A stretch of DNA of 7,962 bases from an uncultured archaeon (GCA_902386085.1 CABMIA010000183.1:1-7962), one strand, 5' to 3'; positions 1-6,563 are shown, counted from the first letter of the stretch. Made by a program: numbers and translations. The notes: generated by a model not told the origin, from the sequence alone.

Positions 1-909
1 ATTTATAGCGACGATGTCAGCAGGCGGGGAATCAGTTTTACTATGAGAAAATTCAGTGACGTTCCGGTCAGCGTCATCCAGTTGATCAACTGGGGAAGCA
101 TAGACGCTATGAGTGCAGCCTATATGTGGATGTGTCTTGAAAACGGGATGAGCGTTTTTTTCTCAGGCGAGACCGCAAGCGGCAAGACCACAATGCTCAA
201 TGCTTGTCTTCCATTCATTAACCGTAAATCAAAGATTTTCACAGTAGAAGATACGGCCGAAGTACAGCCGCCGCAGGCGGTATGGCAGCAACTGATAACA
301 AGAGAACAGGGGCCCCCCGAGTCCCACGTTGATATGTTCACACTTCTTAAAGCAGCACTAAGGTCCCGTCCCAATTATATCATCGCGGGTGAAATCAGGG
401 GGGTAGAAGGGGCAGTGGCATTCCAGGCAATGCAGACGGGGCACCCTGTTCTTGCGACATTCCATGCAAGCGCAGTCAGGAAAATGATCCAGCGCCTGAC
501 AGGGAATCCTATTAACGTTCCTGTGACTTTTATTGATAACCTCAATATCGCAATGATACTCCAGGCAGTGTACCGCAATGGGAAATTCTTAAGGCGCTGC
601 CTTTCTATCGAGGAAATCGAAGGTTACTACGAGGAATCAGGCGGCGTTGTGACACGTGCGGTATTCCAGTGGGATCCTGCCGGGGATAAGCATCATTTCC
701 GGGGACTGAATAATAGCTTTATTCTTGAGAACAAGATCGCAGAGAAACTGGGATACAGGGATAAGAGAATGATTTACGAGGAAGTCGCATTAAGGGCAAG
801 GATCCTGGAACGAATGAGGGAAATGAAGATCGAAGAGTACTTTAAGGTATTGAAAATAATCTGGGATTTCCAGGAAAAGGGTTACGACGGCCTGCCCTTT
901 CCGTTATAA
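1..909 (+). CDS. arlI: Archaellum motor/assembly ATPase ArlI (FlaI), C-terminal part, 5' end outside the window
   Basis: Hexameric cytoplasmic ATPase of the GspE/PilB secretion superfamily that powers assembly and rotation of the archaellum, docking on ArlJ. The reading frame is open from base 1 (first residues IYSDDVSRRG), so the internal ATG at 43 is not the start. About 302 residues are visible of the roughly 550 expected, so the N-terminal domain is missing. Counting from the ATG at 43, the Walker A loop is GETASGKTT (residues 42-50), an acidic Asp-box-like segment is FTVEDTAEV (66-74), the Walker B region is YIIAGEIRG (112-120) and a His-box-like stretch is GHPVLATFHA (133-142). The RRGISFTMRKF segment before them is typical of this ATPase family. 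The C-terminus GYDGLPFPL ends naturally at a TAA. arlJ follows after 9 bases, the conserved archaellum order, which separates this from a generic type IV pilus ATPase. Truncation is a window effect, not a pseudogene. Confidence 0.95.
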   Translation: MYSDDVSRRGISFTMRKFSDVPVSVIQLINWGSIDAMSAAYMWMCLENGMSVFFSGETASGKTTMLNACLPFINRKSKIFTVEDTAEVQPPQAVWQQLITREQGPPESHVDMFTLLKAALRSRPNYIIAGEIRGVEGAVAFQAMQTGHPVLATFHASAVRKMIQRLTGNPINVPVTFIDNLNIAMILQAVYRNGKFLRRCLSIEEIEGYYEESGGVVTRAVFQWDPAGDKHHFRGLNNSFILENKIAEKLGYRDKRMIYEEVALRARILERMREMKIEEYFKVLKIIWDFQEKGYDGLPFPL

Positions 910-915
910 GGTGAT
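910..915 (+). promoter_or_regulatory. Ribosome binding site of arlJ in the arlI-arlJ junction
   Basis: GGTGAT lies directly after the arlI stop codon and 3 bases before the arlJ ATG. It is complementary to the 3' end of archaeal 16S rRNA (AUCACCUCC). The 9-base gap between the genes consists of this site plus ATC, which suggests co-transcription and translational coupling of the ATPase and its membrane platform. It also fixes the arlJ start at 919. Confidence 0.75.
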
Positions 916-918
916 ATC

Positions 919-2586
919 ATGGTCAAATGGAAAAAAGCCTTCCACAGCCTGGAAATTTCACCTTCCGATTATCTTAAACGTTTTGTGATGCCGATCATGC
1001 TCCTCGGTATCGCTTTTCCGGTTCTTATCCAGATAGCTGCCCCTTCGATAATGGAGGGATACATTAAACTTATATTTTACCTCATACCGGTTTTTATGTT
1101 AGTCCTTGTTGTGATCTATCCTATCACTTCACTTGAGAGCAAGAAGATGCAGATTAACCAGAATATCCATTATTATATAACTCATATGGGGGTTCTTGCC
1201 ACATCCCAGATGCAATTAAAAGAACTTTTTGCGCGAGTCTCCCGCAACGATGCATATGAATATCTTTCAAAAGAGACCGGCAAAATCTATATGCTCATGG
1301 AAGACTGGAACATCAGCTTCGCTCAGGCATGCAGGTTCATTGCCAGGAGAACGCCTTCAGATATATTTGCCGATTTTCTTGACAGGTTTGCCCATGCGGT
1401 GGATTCGGGAGAAAATGTTGAGTCATTCCTTAAAAGCGAGCAGAAAGTCGTAATGAATGATTTTGACACGATGTATAAGGAAGCTCTTCATTCCATTGAT
1501 TCAGTCAAAGAGATTTTCATGTCCATGGTGATGGCGTTGATATTCATGGTCTCATTTGCCATACTTCTCCCGGTGATCATGGGGATCGATGCAAGCATGC
1601 TCATGATAGGCTCAATCATATTGTTTTTAGGCGCGGAAGCACTGCTTGTTTACTTTACAAAAATGAAAGTCCCGAAAGACAGGATCTGGCACACGCTTGA
1701 TATTGAAACCGAAGCAGATAAGGCTATAAGGATCTCATTTCCGGTTTCCATAATAGTTTGTATGCTGGTTGCTATCCCATTGCTGATGTGGGGCAAACTT
1801 CCCATAACAATAGAAATCGCTGCAATAATGACACCCCTCGTTATAACCGGAAGAGTAGCAAGCAGGGAAGAAAATAAGATAAAAAGGAAAGATGATAATT
1901 TTTCTTCGTTTATCAGGTCGCTGGGGGCATCGGCCGGCGCGCGGGGAGGCCTGATCAAAGAATCCCTGAGACACCTGATTTATCACGATTTTGGACCTCT
2001 TACGCGCGATGTTCGCGATCTTTACAGCAGGCTTAACACCAGGATAAACAAAAAGCGTTCCTGGGAATTCTTCGCCGCGGGAACAGGGAGCAACCTGATA
2101 GAGAGATTCGGTACGATATTCTCAGAAGGAACGCATCTTGGGGGTAAACCCGAAGTCATAGGGGATATCATCGGCGATAATGTCATGGAGATAAATTCCC
2201 TCCGGAAACTGCGCTACAGCAGTTCTTCCAGCCTTGTCGGAGAACTCTACGGTCTTACCGGGGGCATTGCTTTCACCATGTTCCTCTCACTTTACATCGT
2301 CAAGATGCTGGGGGATGTTTTTTCACATGCTAATATACCCCAGGGTATGAGTTTCGGTCTTTCGGTGTCGGCAGCAACATCTGTAAATATTGATTTCTTA
2401 ACATTATTGATAATGGCAATGCTTGTAGGGCATTCATTTTTATCATCCGTGCTGATAAGGGTCGTTGACGGCGGGCATATGTTCAATGTATATACGCATT
2501 TTGTTGGAATGTTATGGGTCTCAGCCATCTGCGCAGAACTGACGATTAAAATATCCAGTTCATTGATAGGCGGGAGTTTTTCATAG
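919..2586 (+). CDS. arlJ: Archaellum membrane platform protein ArlJ (FlaJ)
   Basis: Polytopic membrane protein of the GspF/PilC/TadB superfamily that anchors the archaellum and receives force from ArlI. At 555 residues it is complete and matches the usual ArlJ length. About nine hydrophobic segments are visible: near residues 23-41, 50-69, 200-221, 226-246, 272-290, 294-310, 444-463, 493-513 and 525-547. Two large charged cytoplasmic domains lie between them (about 70-199 and 311-443). The first holds helices such as ITHMGVLATSQMQLKELF and the second is basic (REENKIKRKD, NTRINKKRSWEF), as expected of the surfaces proposed to contact ArlI. The start is supported by the GGTGAT site just upstream. 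It is the last archaellum gene visible here; no further arl gene follows on this strand. Confidence 0.95.
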   Translation: MVKWKKAFHSLEISPSDYLKRFVMPIMLLGIAFPVLIQIAAPSIMEGYIKLIFYLIPVFMLVLVVIYPITSLESKKMQINQNIHYYITHMGVLATSQMQLKELFARVSRNDAYEYLSKETGKIYMLMEDWNISFAQACRFIARRTPSDIFADFLDRFAHAVDSGENVESFLKSEQKVVMNDFDTMYKEALHSIDSVKEIFMSMVMALIFMVSFAILLPVIMGIDASMLMIGSIILFLGAEALLVYFTKMKVPKDRIWHTLDIETEADKAIRISFPVSIIVCMLVAIPLLMWGKLPITIEIAAIMTPLVITGRVASREENKIKRKDDNFSSFIRSLGASAGARGGLIKESLRHLIYHDFGPLTRDVRDLYSRLNTRINKKRSWEFFAAGTGSNLIERFGTIFSEGTHLGGKPEVIGDIIGDNVMEINSLRKLRYSSSSSLVGELYGLTGGIAFTMFLSLYIVKMLGDVFSHANIPQGMSFGLSVSAATSVNIDFLTLLIMAMLVGHSFLSSVLIRVVDGGHMFNVYTHFVGMLWVSAICAELTIKISSSLIGGSFS

Positions 2587-2603
2587 GAAAGGCCCGGTTC
2601 AAC

Positions 2604-2611
2604 ATATATTA
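2604..2611 (+). promoter_or_regulatory. Possible TATA box for the small membrane protein gene
   Basis: ATATATTA, within an AT-rich run just past arlJ, is placed so that transcription would begin near 2630-2635. That is upstream of the GAGGA site and 20 or so bases before the ATG at 2652. A second TATA-like run (TATATAAA, 2631-2638) is too close to the start codon to yield a leader containing the SD. The gene could equally be read through from arlJ, so this is a weak call. Confidence 0.3.
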
Positions 2612-2639
2612 TTTAAGTAATGAATAACAATATATAAAA

Positions 2640-2644
2640 GAGGA
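2640..2644 (+). promoter_or_regulatory. SD-like site of the 61-residue gene
   Basis: GAGGA ends 7 bases before the ATG at 2652, a normal spacing, with an A-rich spacer. It is only a partial anti-SD match but supports both the reality of the small gene and its start. Confidence 0.45.
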
Positions 2645-2651
2645 TAAAAAA

Positions 2652-2837
2652 ATGGTCTCAAACCAATTTACTATGCTCAGCATGCTAATGCCACTGGCAA
2701 TGTCTCTTGGGACATTGATTTCGATATACGCATACAAAAACTCGTATCAGGGACTGGCAATAGTGACGATTGTAAGCTCTGCCGCCCTGTTCATTTTGTT
2801 ATTCTATACATACGGGAAAACGAAAAGAAAAAAGTGA
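2652..2837 (+). CDS. Small two-helix membrane protein of unknown function
   Basis: I do not recognise a family. The 61-residue product has two hydrophobic segments (about residues 8-28 and 35-54) joined by a short polar turn (YKNSYQG) and ends in a strongly basic tail, GKTKRKK. The tail predicts that both termini lie in the cytoplasm, giving a helical hairpin. There are no cysteines, metal ligands or catalytic motifs. It lies 65 bases after arlJ on the same strand and ends 7 bases before the convergent cheD. An SD-like GAGGA supports the ATG. Position invites a link to the archaellum or to taxis, but nothing in the sequence proves it; it could be an unrelated small membrane protein. That it is a real gene rests on the SD, the coherent membrane topology and the tight packing. 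Confidence 0.65.
   Translation: MVSNQFTMLSMLMPLAMSLGTLISIYAYKNSYQGLAIVTIVSSAALFILLFYTYGKTKRKK
2828..2833 (-). terminator. Putative T-run terminator of cheD inside the neighbouring gene's 3' end
   Basis: On the minus strand, a T6 run here, followed by C and T4 (2823-2826), lies 12-22 bases past the cheD stop codon. Archaeal RNA polymerase can terminate at such T-runs without a hairpin. On the plus strand the same bases are the AAA/AAG lysine codons of the basic tail of the 61-residue protein. Confidence 0.45.
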
Positions 2838-2844
2838 ATCAGGA

Positions 2845-3333
2845 TTATATCTTTTTTATACCAAGAACAGCACTTTTTATAGACATTACCCCGGTCTCTA
2901 CATCGAATTCGACAGTCCTCCCGTGATTTCCTCCGGTATCGCCCGCCAGGATAGGAATATTCATTTCCCCGAGCTTTTTCCTTACAGCCTCAACGTTTCT
3001 TTCACCGATATTGAAACTTGTTCCTCCGAAATTGAACATGCATGCTCCCCCCGCTATTTTTGATTCGATCCTGTTCTTCGAGCAACCTTTTTCAAGCAGT
3101 TTCTTAATGGCGATATCAATGGCGGAATCCGCAAATTTCAACGGATTTTCTCTGTTTCTTGACTGTTCAATGCCAGGAAGGACTATATGGGCAAGTGCGC
3201 CGAATTTTGCTACCGGGTCGCGAAATGAAATAGCGACGCATGATCCCAGGCCAACGGTTACAAGCACCGCAGGGTTATGGATCACAGCGAGGTCCGCTAT
3301 TCCCACATTTATCTTTTCCTTAATTGAACTCAT
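2845..3333 (-). CDS. cheD: Chemoreceptor glutamine deamidase CheD
   Basis: Converts specific glutamines of methyl-accepting chemotaxis proteins to glutamate, adjusting receptor activity; in many species it also partners with CheC. The 162-residue length is typical. The catalytic triad is visible: Thr26, Cys32 in GLGSCVAI and His49 in AHIVLPG. The Thr-Cys spacing of 6 and Cys-His spacing of 17 equal those of the Thermotoga maritima enzyme (Thr21, Cys27, His44). Family features downstream include KIAGGACMF (92-100), FNIGERNVEAVRKKL (107-121) and GDTGGNHGRTVEFDVETG (131-148). It is transcribed against the archaellum genes and converges with the small membrane protein gene 7 bases away. No SD is seen, but a TATA box sits at leaderless distance from the ATG. 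No cheC or cheY is in view; they may lie elsewhere. Confidence 0.95.
   Translation of the reverse strand: MSSIKEKINVGIADLAVIHNPAVLVTVGLGSCVAISFRDPVAKFGALAHIVLPGIEQSRNRENPLKFADSAIDIAIKKLLEKGCSKNRIESKIAGGACMFNFGGTSFNIGERNVEAVRKKLGEMNIPILAGDTGGNHGRTVEFDVETGVMSIKSAVLGIKKI
2852..2857 (+). terminator. Putative T-run terminator of the small membrane protein gene (and perhaps the arl operon)
   Basis: T6 on the plus strand lies 15-20 bases past the TGA at 2835-2837 and falls inside the last codons of cheD, which read Lys-Lys-Ile on the other strand. It is the first T-run after the archaellum genes on this strand. Confidence 0.4.
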
Positions 3334-3354
3334 GGTCGTAGATTCGTTCAGGAT

Positions 3355-3363
3355 GTTATAAAG
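3355..3363 (-). promoter_or_regulatory. TATA box of cheD, spaced for a leaderless transcript
   Basis: On the minus strand CTTTATAAC places the first T of the TATA element 29 bases before the A of the cheD ATG. Archaeal transcription starts about 25-30 bases after the box, so the mRNA would begin at or next to the start codon. This agrees with the absence of an SD in the intervening bases. Confidence 0.5.
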
Positions 3364-3383
3364 ATAATCATGATTATAATCAT
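3364..3383. promoter_or_regulatory. Two overlapping perfect palindromes upstream of cheD, possible operator
   Basis: ATAATCATGATTAT (3364-3377) and ATGATTATAATCAT (3370-3383) are each perfect 14-base palindromes sharing 8 bases. They abut the upstream side of the cheD TATA box, a usual place for an archaeal activator or a repressor that blocks TBP/TFB. The stretch 3363-3381 matches 15 of 19 bases of the classical bacterial Fur box consensus, but AT-rich dyads match it easily and the cognate regulator is unknown. Confidence 0.4.
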
Positions 3384-3532
3384 AATGAGCATTTTTTGAA
3401 AAAGTCGCCCTGATTGAATGAGTTGCAGGATTCTTACTTGTGGCATTTGGAGGGTTATTTCATTCCTCCGGAAAAAATTGTTCGAATTGTCAGTGTCATT
3501 TTCAATTAAATCCTGCGATCCAAATGATTGTT

Positions 3533-3540
3533 TTTAAATA
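3533..3540 (+). promoter_or_regulatory. Probable TATA box of the cation ATPase gene
   Basis: TTTAAATA is a good archaeal TATA match. It predicts a transcript start near 3560-3566, leaving a short leader of about 12-27 bases before the candidate start codons GTG (3578) and ATG (3587). No SD lies in that leader. Confidence 0.5.
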
Positions 3541-3586
3541 ATATCGAAATTTATGGAATCGCATATTCACCATTTTTGTGACAAAT

Positions 3587-6124
3587 ATGGAAAAAGATTT
3601 AGATCTTGAAAATATTGCGGGCCTTTCAGAAGATGATGCCGCCAGAGTATTGGATGAGGAAGGTTTTAATGAACTTCCATCCCAAAAAAGGCAGAGTATT
3701 CTGACCATTCTTATCAATATTTTAGCTGAGCCCATGCTGTTACTCCTTTTAGGCTCCGGAGTCATCTATCTTATTCTTGGGGAAATGAATGACGCTATGA
3801 TGCTGCTCTTTTTCGTAATCGTGGTCGTGGGAATAACCTTTTATCAGGAAAGAAAAAGTGAACGAGCATTAGAAGCTTTAAAAAACCTCTCAAGTCCCAG
3901 AGCGCTTGTAATCCGGAATGGGAAGCAAAAACGTATCCCGGGACGAGAAGTGGTTAGAGAAGACATTGTTATTCTAAGAGAAGGTGACCGCATCCCTGCT
4001 GACGGGTTCGTGCTTTTTTGCTCAAACCTTCTTGTTGATGAATCCATGCTTACAGGTGAATCGCTGCCTGTGAGAAAATCAGAATGGAACGGAAAAACTA
4101 AACCCGGAAAGCCGGGAGGGGACGATATGCCCTTCGTATACTCAGGTACACTTGCAGTTCAGGGTCATGGGATGGTGAAAGTAACTGAGACCGGAATATA
4201 CACGGAAATGGGGAAAATCGGAAAAGCTCTGCAGACCATCAATCCGGAAGAGAGTTTGCTCAAGAAAGAGACATCACTTCTGGTACGCAATTTTGCTATC
4301 GCCGGGATGGTACTGTGTATTCTTATAGTGATAGTCTACGGAATTACAAGAGAGGATTGGCTAAACGGGCTGCTGGCCGGGGTGAGTTTGAGTATGGCGC
4401 TCCTTCCTGAGGAGTTTTCTGTGGTCTTGTTAATTTTTCTGAGCATGGGAGCATGGCGTATGTCAAAGAGACTGGTTTTGACAAGGAGAATGCCTGCCAT
4501 TGAAACACTTGGCTCTGCAAAAGTATTGTGCGTGGATAAGACTGGGACTCTTACAATGAACCGGATGATATTAAGCTCCCTTTTTTCCGGAGATGAATTT
4601 TACGATGTAGCTAAGAATGAGCCCCTGCCGCTCCCGGAAAAGTTCCATGAATTGCTGGAATTCGGCAATCTTGCAAGCCAGGTGGACCCTTTTGATCCGG
4701 TCGAGAAGGAAATAAAAAATGGCACGGAAAAATTTCTTTCAAATTCGGATCATGTCCATTATAACTGGAAACTTGCCAGGGAGTATCCTCTTTCCAAAAA
4801 CCTTCTTGCATTGTCGAATGTTTGGGAATCGTACGACAGACGAAAGCATGTAATAGCTGCAAAAGGCTCTCCTGAAGCGATAATAGACCTCTGTCATCTG
4901 GATGAAGTGCAGAAAAAAGAGCTGCTATCCCGCGTTCAGGCGATGGCAGAAAACGGACTGAGGGTGCTTGGTGTGGCTCGTTCTATCTTTAGGGAAGAGA
5001 CTTTGCCCGAATCTCAGCACGAATTCAAATTTGAATTTATCGGATTGCTCGGTTTCACAGACCCGGTTCGTCCTTCTGTTCCTGCAGCAGTATCTGAATG
5101 TTACACGGCAGGAATAAGAGTTATAATGATAACAGGGGATTTTCCGGGAACAGCCGTACACATTGCACGGCAAATAGGTTTGAAAAACCCGGACAGGATC
5201 ATTACCGGTCCTGAGCTTTCTCAAATGAGCATCCAAGAGCTTCAGGAAAAAATTAAGATAACAAATATTTTCGCCCGTGTGGTTCCGGAACAAAAACTGG
5301 CGATCGTTAATGCTTTAAAAGCGAACGGGGAAGTGGTTGCCATGACAGGGGACGGGGTAAATGACGCTCCGGCTCTGAAATCTGCCCACATAGGTATAGC
5401 GATGGGAGAGAGGGGCACGGACGTGGCGCGGGAGTCGTCGTCCATTGTCCTGCTGAACGATGACTTTTCATCCATCGTGGAGGCAGTCAGGCTCGGCAGA
5501 AGGATTTTTGATAACCTCAAGAAAGCGATCTCATATATTTTCTCAGTTCATGTGCCCATTGCTGGTCTTGCACTATTTCCGATCTTATTCGAGCTACCAC
5601 TTATTCTTTTGCCTGCTCACATAGCTTTTCTTGAATTGATTATAGACCCCGCCTGTTCTGTGGTCTTTGAGGCTGAAAAAGAAGAGAAAAATATAATGCA
5701 AAGACCGCCACGGGATCTTAAAAATAAGCTATTTGACAGAAAAAATCTGATCAGGAGCCTGTTCCAGGGATTGAGCGTGCTTTTTTTTGTATTGATCGTA
5801 TTTTCATTGGCATTATATCTTGGTAAAGGAGAAAATGAAGCTCGCACAATTACTTTTGGAATGCTCGTTATTGCAAACCTGGCTTTGATTATTTCAAATC
5901 TGTCGCTGGAAGGGAATATGCTACAAATATTCAAATCTGAGAACAGGGCTTTATGGATGTTAGTGGCAGGAGCGCTTTTATCACTTGTCATGGTACTTTA
6001 TGTACCTGTCTTCAGAGACCTGTTCCATTTTTCGGTTCTGCATTTTGATGACCTGATAATTATAATGGTCGGGGGAATCCTTAGTGTGGTATGGATTAGA
6101 CTGATCAATATTCGACTTGAATAA
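3587..6124 (+). CDS. P2-type cation-transporting P-type ATPase
   Basis: ATP-driven cation pump with the full P-type plan. The ATG at 3587 gives 845 residues; an in-frame GTG at 3578 would add three, and neither has an SD. Seen in order: cation-ATPase N-terminal segment (GLSEDDAARVLDEEGFNELP), M1-M2 (about 48-86), actuator domain with TGES (156-159), M3-M4 (about 236-287) with LPEEF (273-277), phosphorylation motif CVDKTGTLT with Asp317, nucleotide-binding KGSPE (426-430), MITGD (514-518), hinge GDGVNDAP (588-595) and six C-terminal helices (M5-M10), ending near residue 840. It groups with SERCA/PMR1-like pumps by architecture. Aligned by eye to SERCA, M4 Glu is kept and M6 has Glu and Asp at the Asn796/Asp800 positions (LELIIDPAC, 682-690). 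M5 has His and Ile instead of Asn768 and Glu771. The ion (Ca2+, Mn2+, Na+ or other) cannot be assigned. It appears monocistronic. Confidence 0.93.
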   Translation: MEKDLDLENIAGLSEDDAARVLDEEGFNELPSQKRQSILTILINILAEPMLLLLLGSGVIYLILGEMNDAMMLLFFVIVVVGITFYQERKSERALEALKNLSSPRALVIRNGKQKRIPGREVVREDIVILREGDRIPADGFVLFCSNLLVDESMLTGESLPVRKSEWNGKTKPGKPGGDDMPFVYSGTLAVQGHGMVKVTETGIYTEMGKIGKALQTINPEESLLKKETSLLVRNFAIAGMVLCILIVIVYGITREDWLNGLLAGVSLSMALLPEEFSVVLLIFLSMGAWRMSKRLVLTRRMPAIETLGSAKVLCVDKTGTLTMNRMILSSLFSGDEFYDVAKNEPLPLPEKFHELLEFGNLASQVDPFDPVEKEIKNGTEKFLSNSDHVHYNWKLAREYPLSKNLLALSNVWESYDRRKHVIAAKGSPEAIIDLCHLDEVQKKELLSRVQAMAENGLRVLGVARSIFREETLPESQHEFKFEFIGLLGFTDPVRPSVPAAVSECYTAGIRVIMITGDFPGTAVHIARQIGLKNPDRIITGPELSQMSIQELQEKIKITNIFARVVPEQKLAIVNALKANGEVVAMTGDGVNDAPALKSAHIGIAMGERGTDVARESSSIVLLNDDFSSIVEAVRLGRRIFDNLKKAISYIFSVHVPIAGLALFPILFELPLILLPAHIAFLELIIDPACSVVFEAEKEEKNIMQRPPRDLKNKLFDRKNLIRSLFQGLSVLFFVLIVFSLALYLGKGENEARTITFGMLVIANLALIISNLSLEGNMLQIFKSENRALWMLVAGALLSLVMVLYVPVFRDLFHFSVLHFDDLIIIMVGGILSVVWIRLINIRLE

Positions 6125-6203
6125 AATAGAGAATTTGGAGCAAAATAGTTCACATATCCCGGAGACGATAATGCTTAATAGTGGACGGCATCGGTGTAAC
6201 GTT

Positions 6204-6212
6204 AAAAAAAAA
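6204..6212 (-). terminator. T9 terminator of the histone gene
   Basis: On the minus strand an uninterrupted T9 begins 18 bases past the histone stop codon (TAA at 6231-6233). It is a classical archaeal T-run terminator. There is no comparable T-run on the plus strand for the convergent ATPase gene in the 106 bases between the two genes. Confidence 0.65.
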
Positions 6213-6230
6213 GAGAGCACCTATGCCCCC

Positions 6231-6461
6231 TTATCCTTTCTTTAATCTCGCCACCGCAAGCCTGATATCCTCATCCTTAACTGTAGTCCTGTGCGCGTGC
6301 TTTGCCAGCGTCATGGCCTCGCGGGATACGTCTATTCCGTAATCCTCAAGGACTCGTGCAAGCTCCATGCCTGCACCTTCGCTCACTCTCTCTGCTCCTG
6401 CCTTCCTGATAATGCGCTCAACCGGAGCGAGCGGAAGGACCGGAGGTACCTCTTGTGCCAT
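6231..6461 (-). CDS. Archaeal histone, HMf family
   Basis: Small DNA-wrapping chromatin protein (76 residues) with a single histone fold, forming dimers and higher multimers. The sequence follows HMfB with an offset of 6: LPLAPVERIIRKAGAERVS at the N-terminus, a central long helix and HAHRTTVKDEDIRLAV at the C-terminal loop and helix. Conserved DNA-contacting residues are Arg16 and Arg25 (HMfB Arg10, Arg19) and Thr60 (Thr54). HMfB Lys53, which also contacts DNA, is Thr59 here, and HMfB Gly51 is His57. The dimer-dimer interface residues His55 and Asp65 (HMfB His49, Asp59) are kept, so multimer formation should be possible. The N-terminal extension MAQEVPPV is slightly longer than in HMfB. The start is fixed by a strong SD 6 bases upstream. 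The gene has its own TATA box and T9 terminator, so it is probably monocistronic. Confidence 0.95.
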   Translation of the reverse strand: MAQEVPPVLPLAPVERIIRKAGAERVSEGAGMELARVLEDYGIDVSREAMTLAKHAHRTTVKDEDIRLAVARLKKG

Positions 6462-6467
6462 TTATTT

Positions 6468-6475
6468 TCACCTCT
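6468..6475 (-). promoter_or_regulatory. Strong ribosome binding site of the histone gene
   Basis: On the minus strand AGAGGTGA is an extended match to the archaeal anti-SD, ending 6 bases before the ATG. It is the strongest SD in the window, as expected for an abundant chromatin protein, and it decides the start. Confidence 0.8.
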
Positions 6476-6514
6476 TAATTAAAATCTACAGCCGTCTTTG
6501 TTAGAAAATAAAAG

Positions 6515-6522
6515 TATATATA
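6515..6522 (-). promoter_or_regulatory. TATA box of the histone gene
   Basis: On the minus strand TATATATA is preceded by the purine-rich TGAAAAAC, a plausible BRE for TFB. The predicted start near 6490-6495 leaves a leader of about 30 bases containing the SD. Confidence 0.55.
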
Positions 6523-6546
6523 GTTTTTCAGCTTGAATGCGCTATT

Positions 6547-6563
6547 ATAAAGATAATCTTTAT
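6547..6563. promoter_or_regulatory. 17-base dyad upstream of the histone promoter
   Basis: ATAAAGAT-A-ATCTTTAT is a perfect dyad around one central base, about 25 bases upstream of the histone TATA box, next to a T7 run (6563-6569). Its left part lies in a 14-base sequence, TTATAAAGATAATC (6545-6558), that recurs at the cheD promoter (3356-3369). It could be a regulator site or a second TATA element (minus strand CTTTATAA). Confidence 0.35.

Noticed and set aside
43..45. ATG at 43 as start of arlI
   Set aside because: The frame is open to base 1 and upstream residues (SRRGISFT) match the family, so the gene continues left of the window.
3011..3361. Plus-strand ORF of 116 codons opposite cheD
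   Set aside because: Antisense shadow of cheD, whose catalytic triad and family motifs are clear on the other strand.
3356..3448. Minus-strand 32-codon ORF (MPQVRILQLI...) running over the cheD promoter region
   Set aside because: No proper SD, a low-complexity Ile/Met-rich end that simply translates the AT palindromes, and overlap with the cheD TATA box.
3446..3472. GGAGG...CCTCC hairpin, with a minus-strand GGAGG next to ATG-AAA-TAA that looks like a two-codon leader ORF
   Set aside because: The GGAGG-to-ATG spacing is 1 base, too short for a working SD. The stem is five Watson-Crick pairs plus wobbles and has no T-run, so neither a terminator nor a leader peptide is supported.
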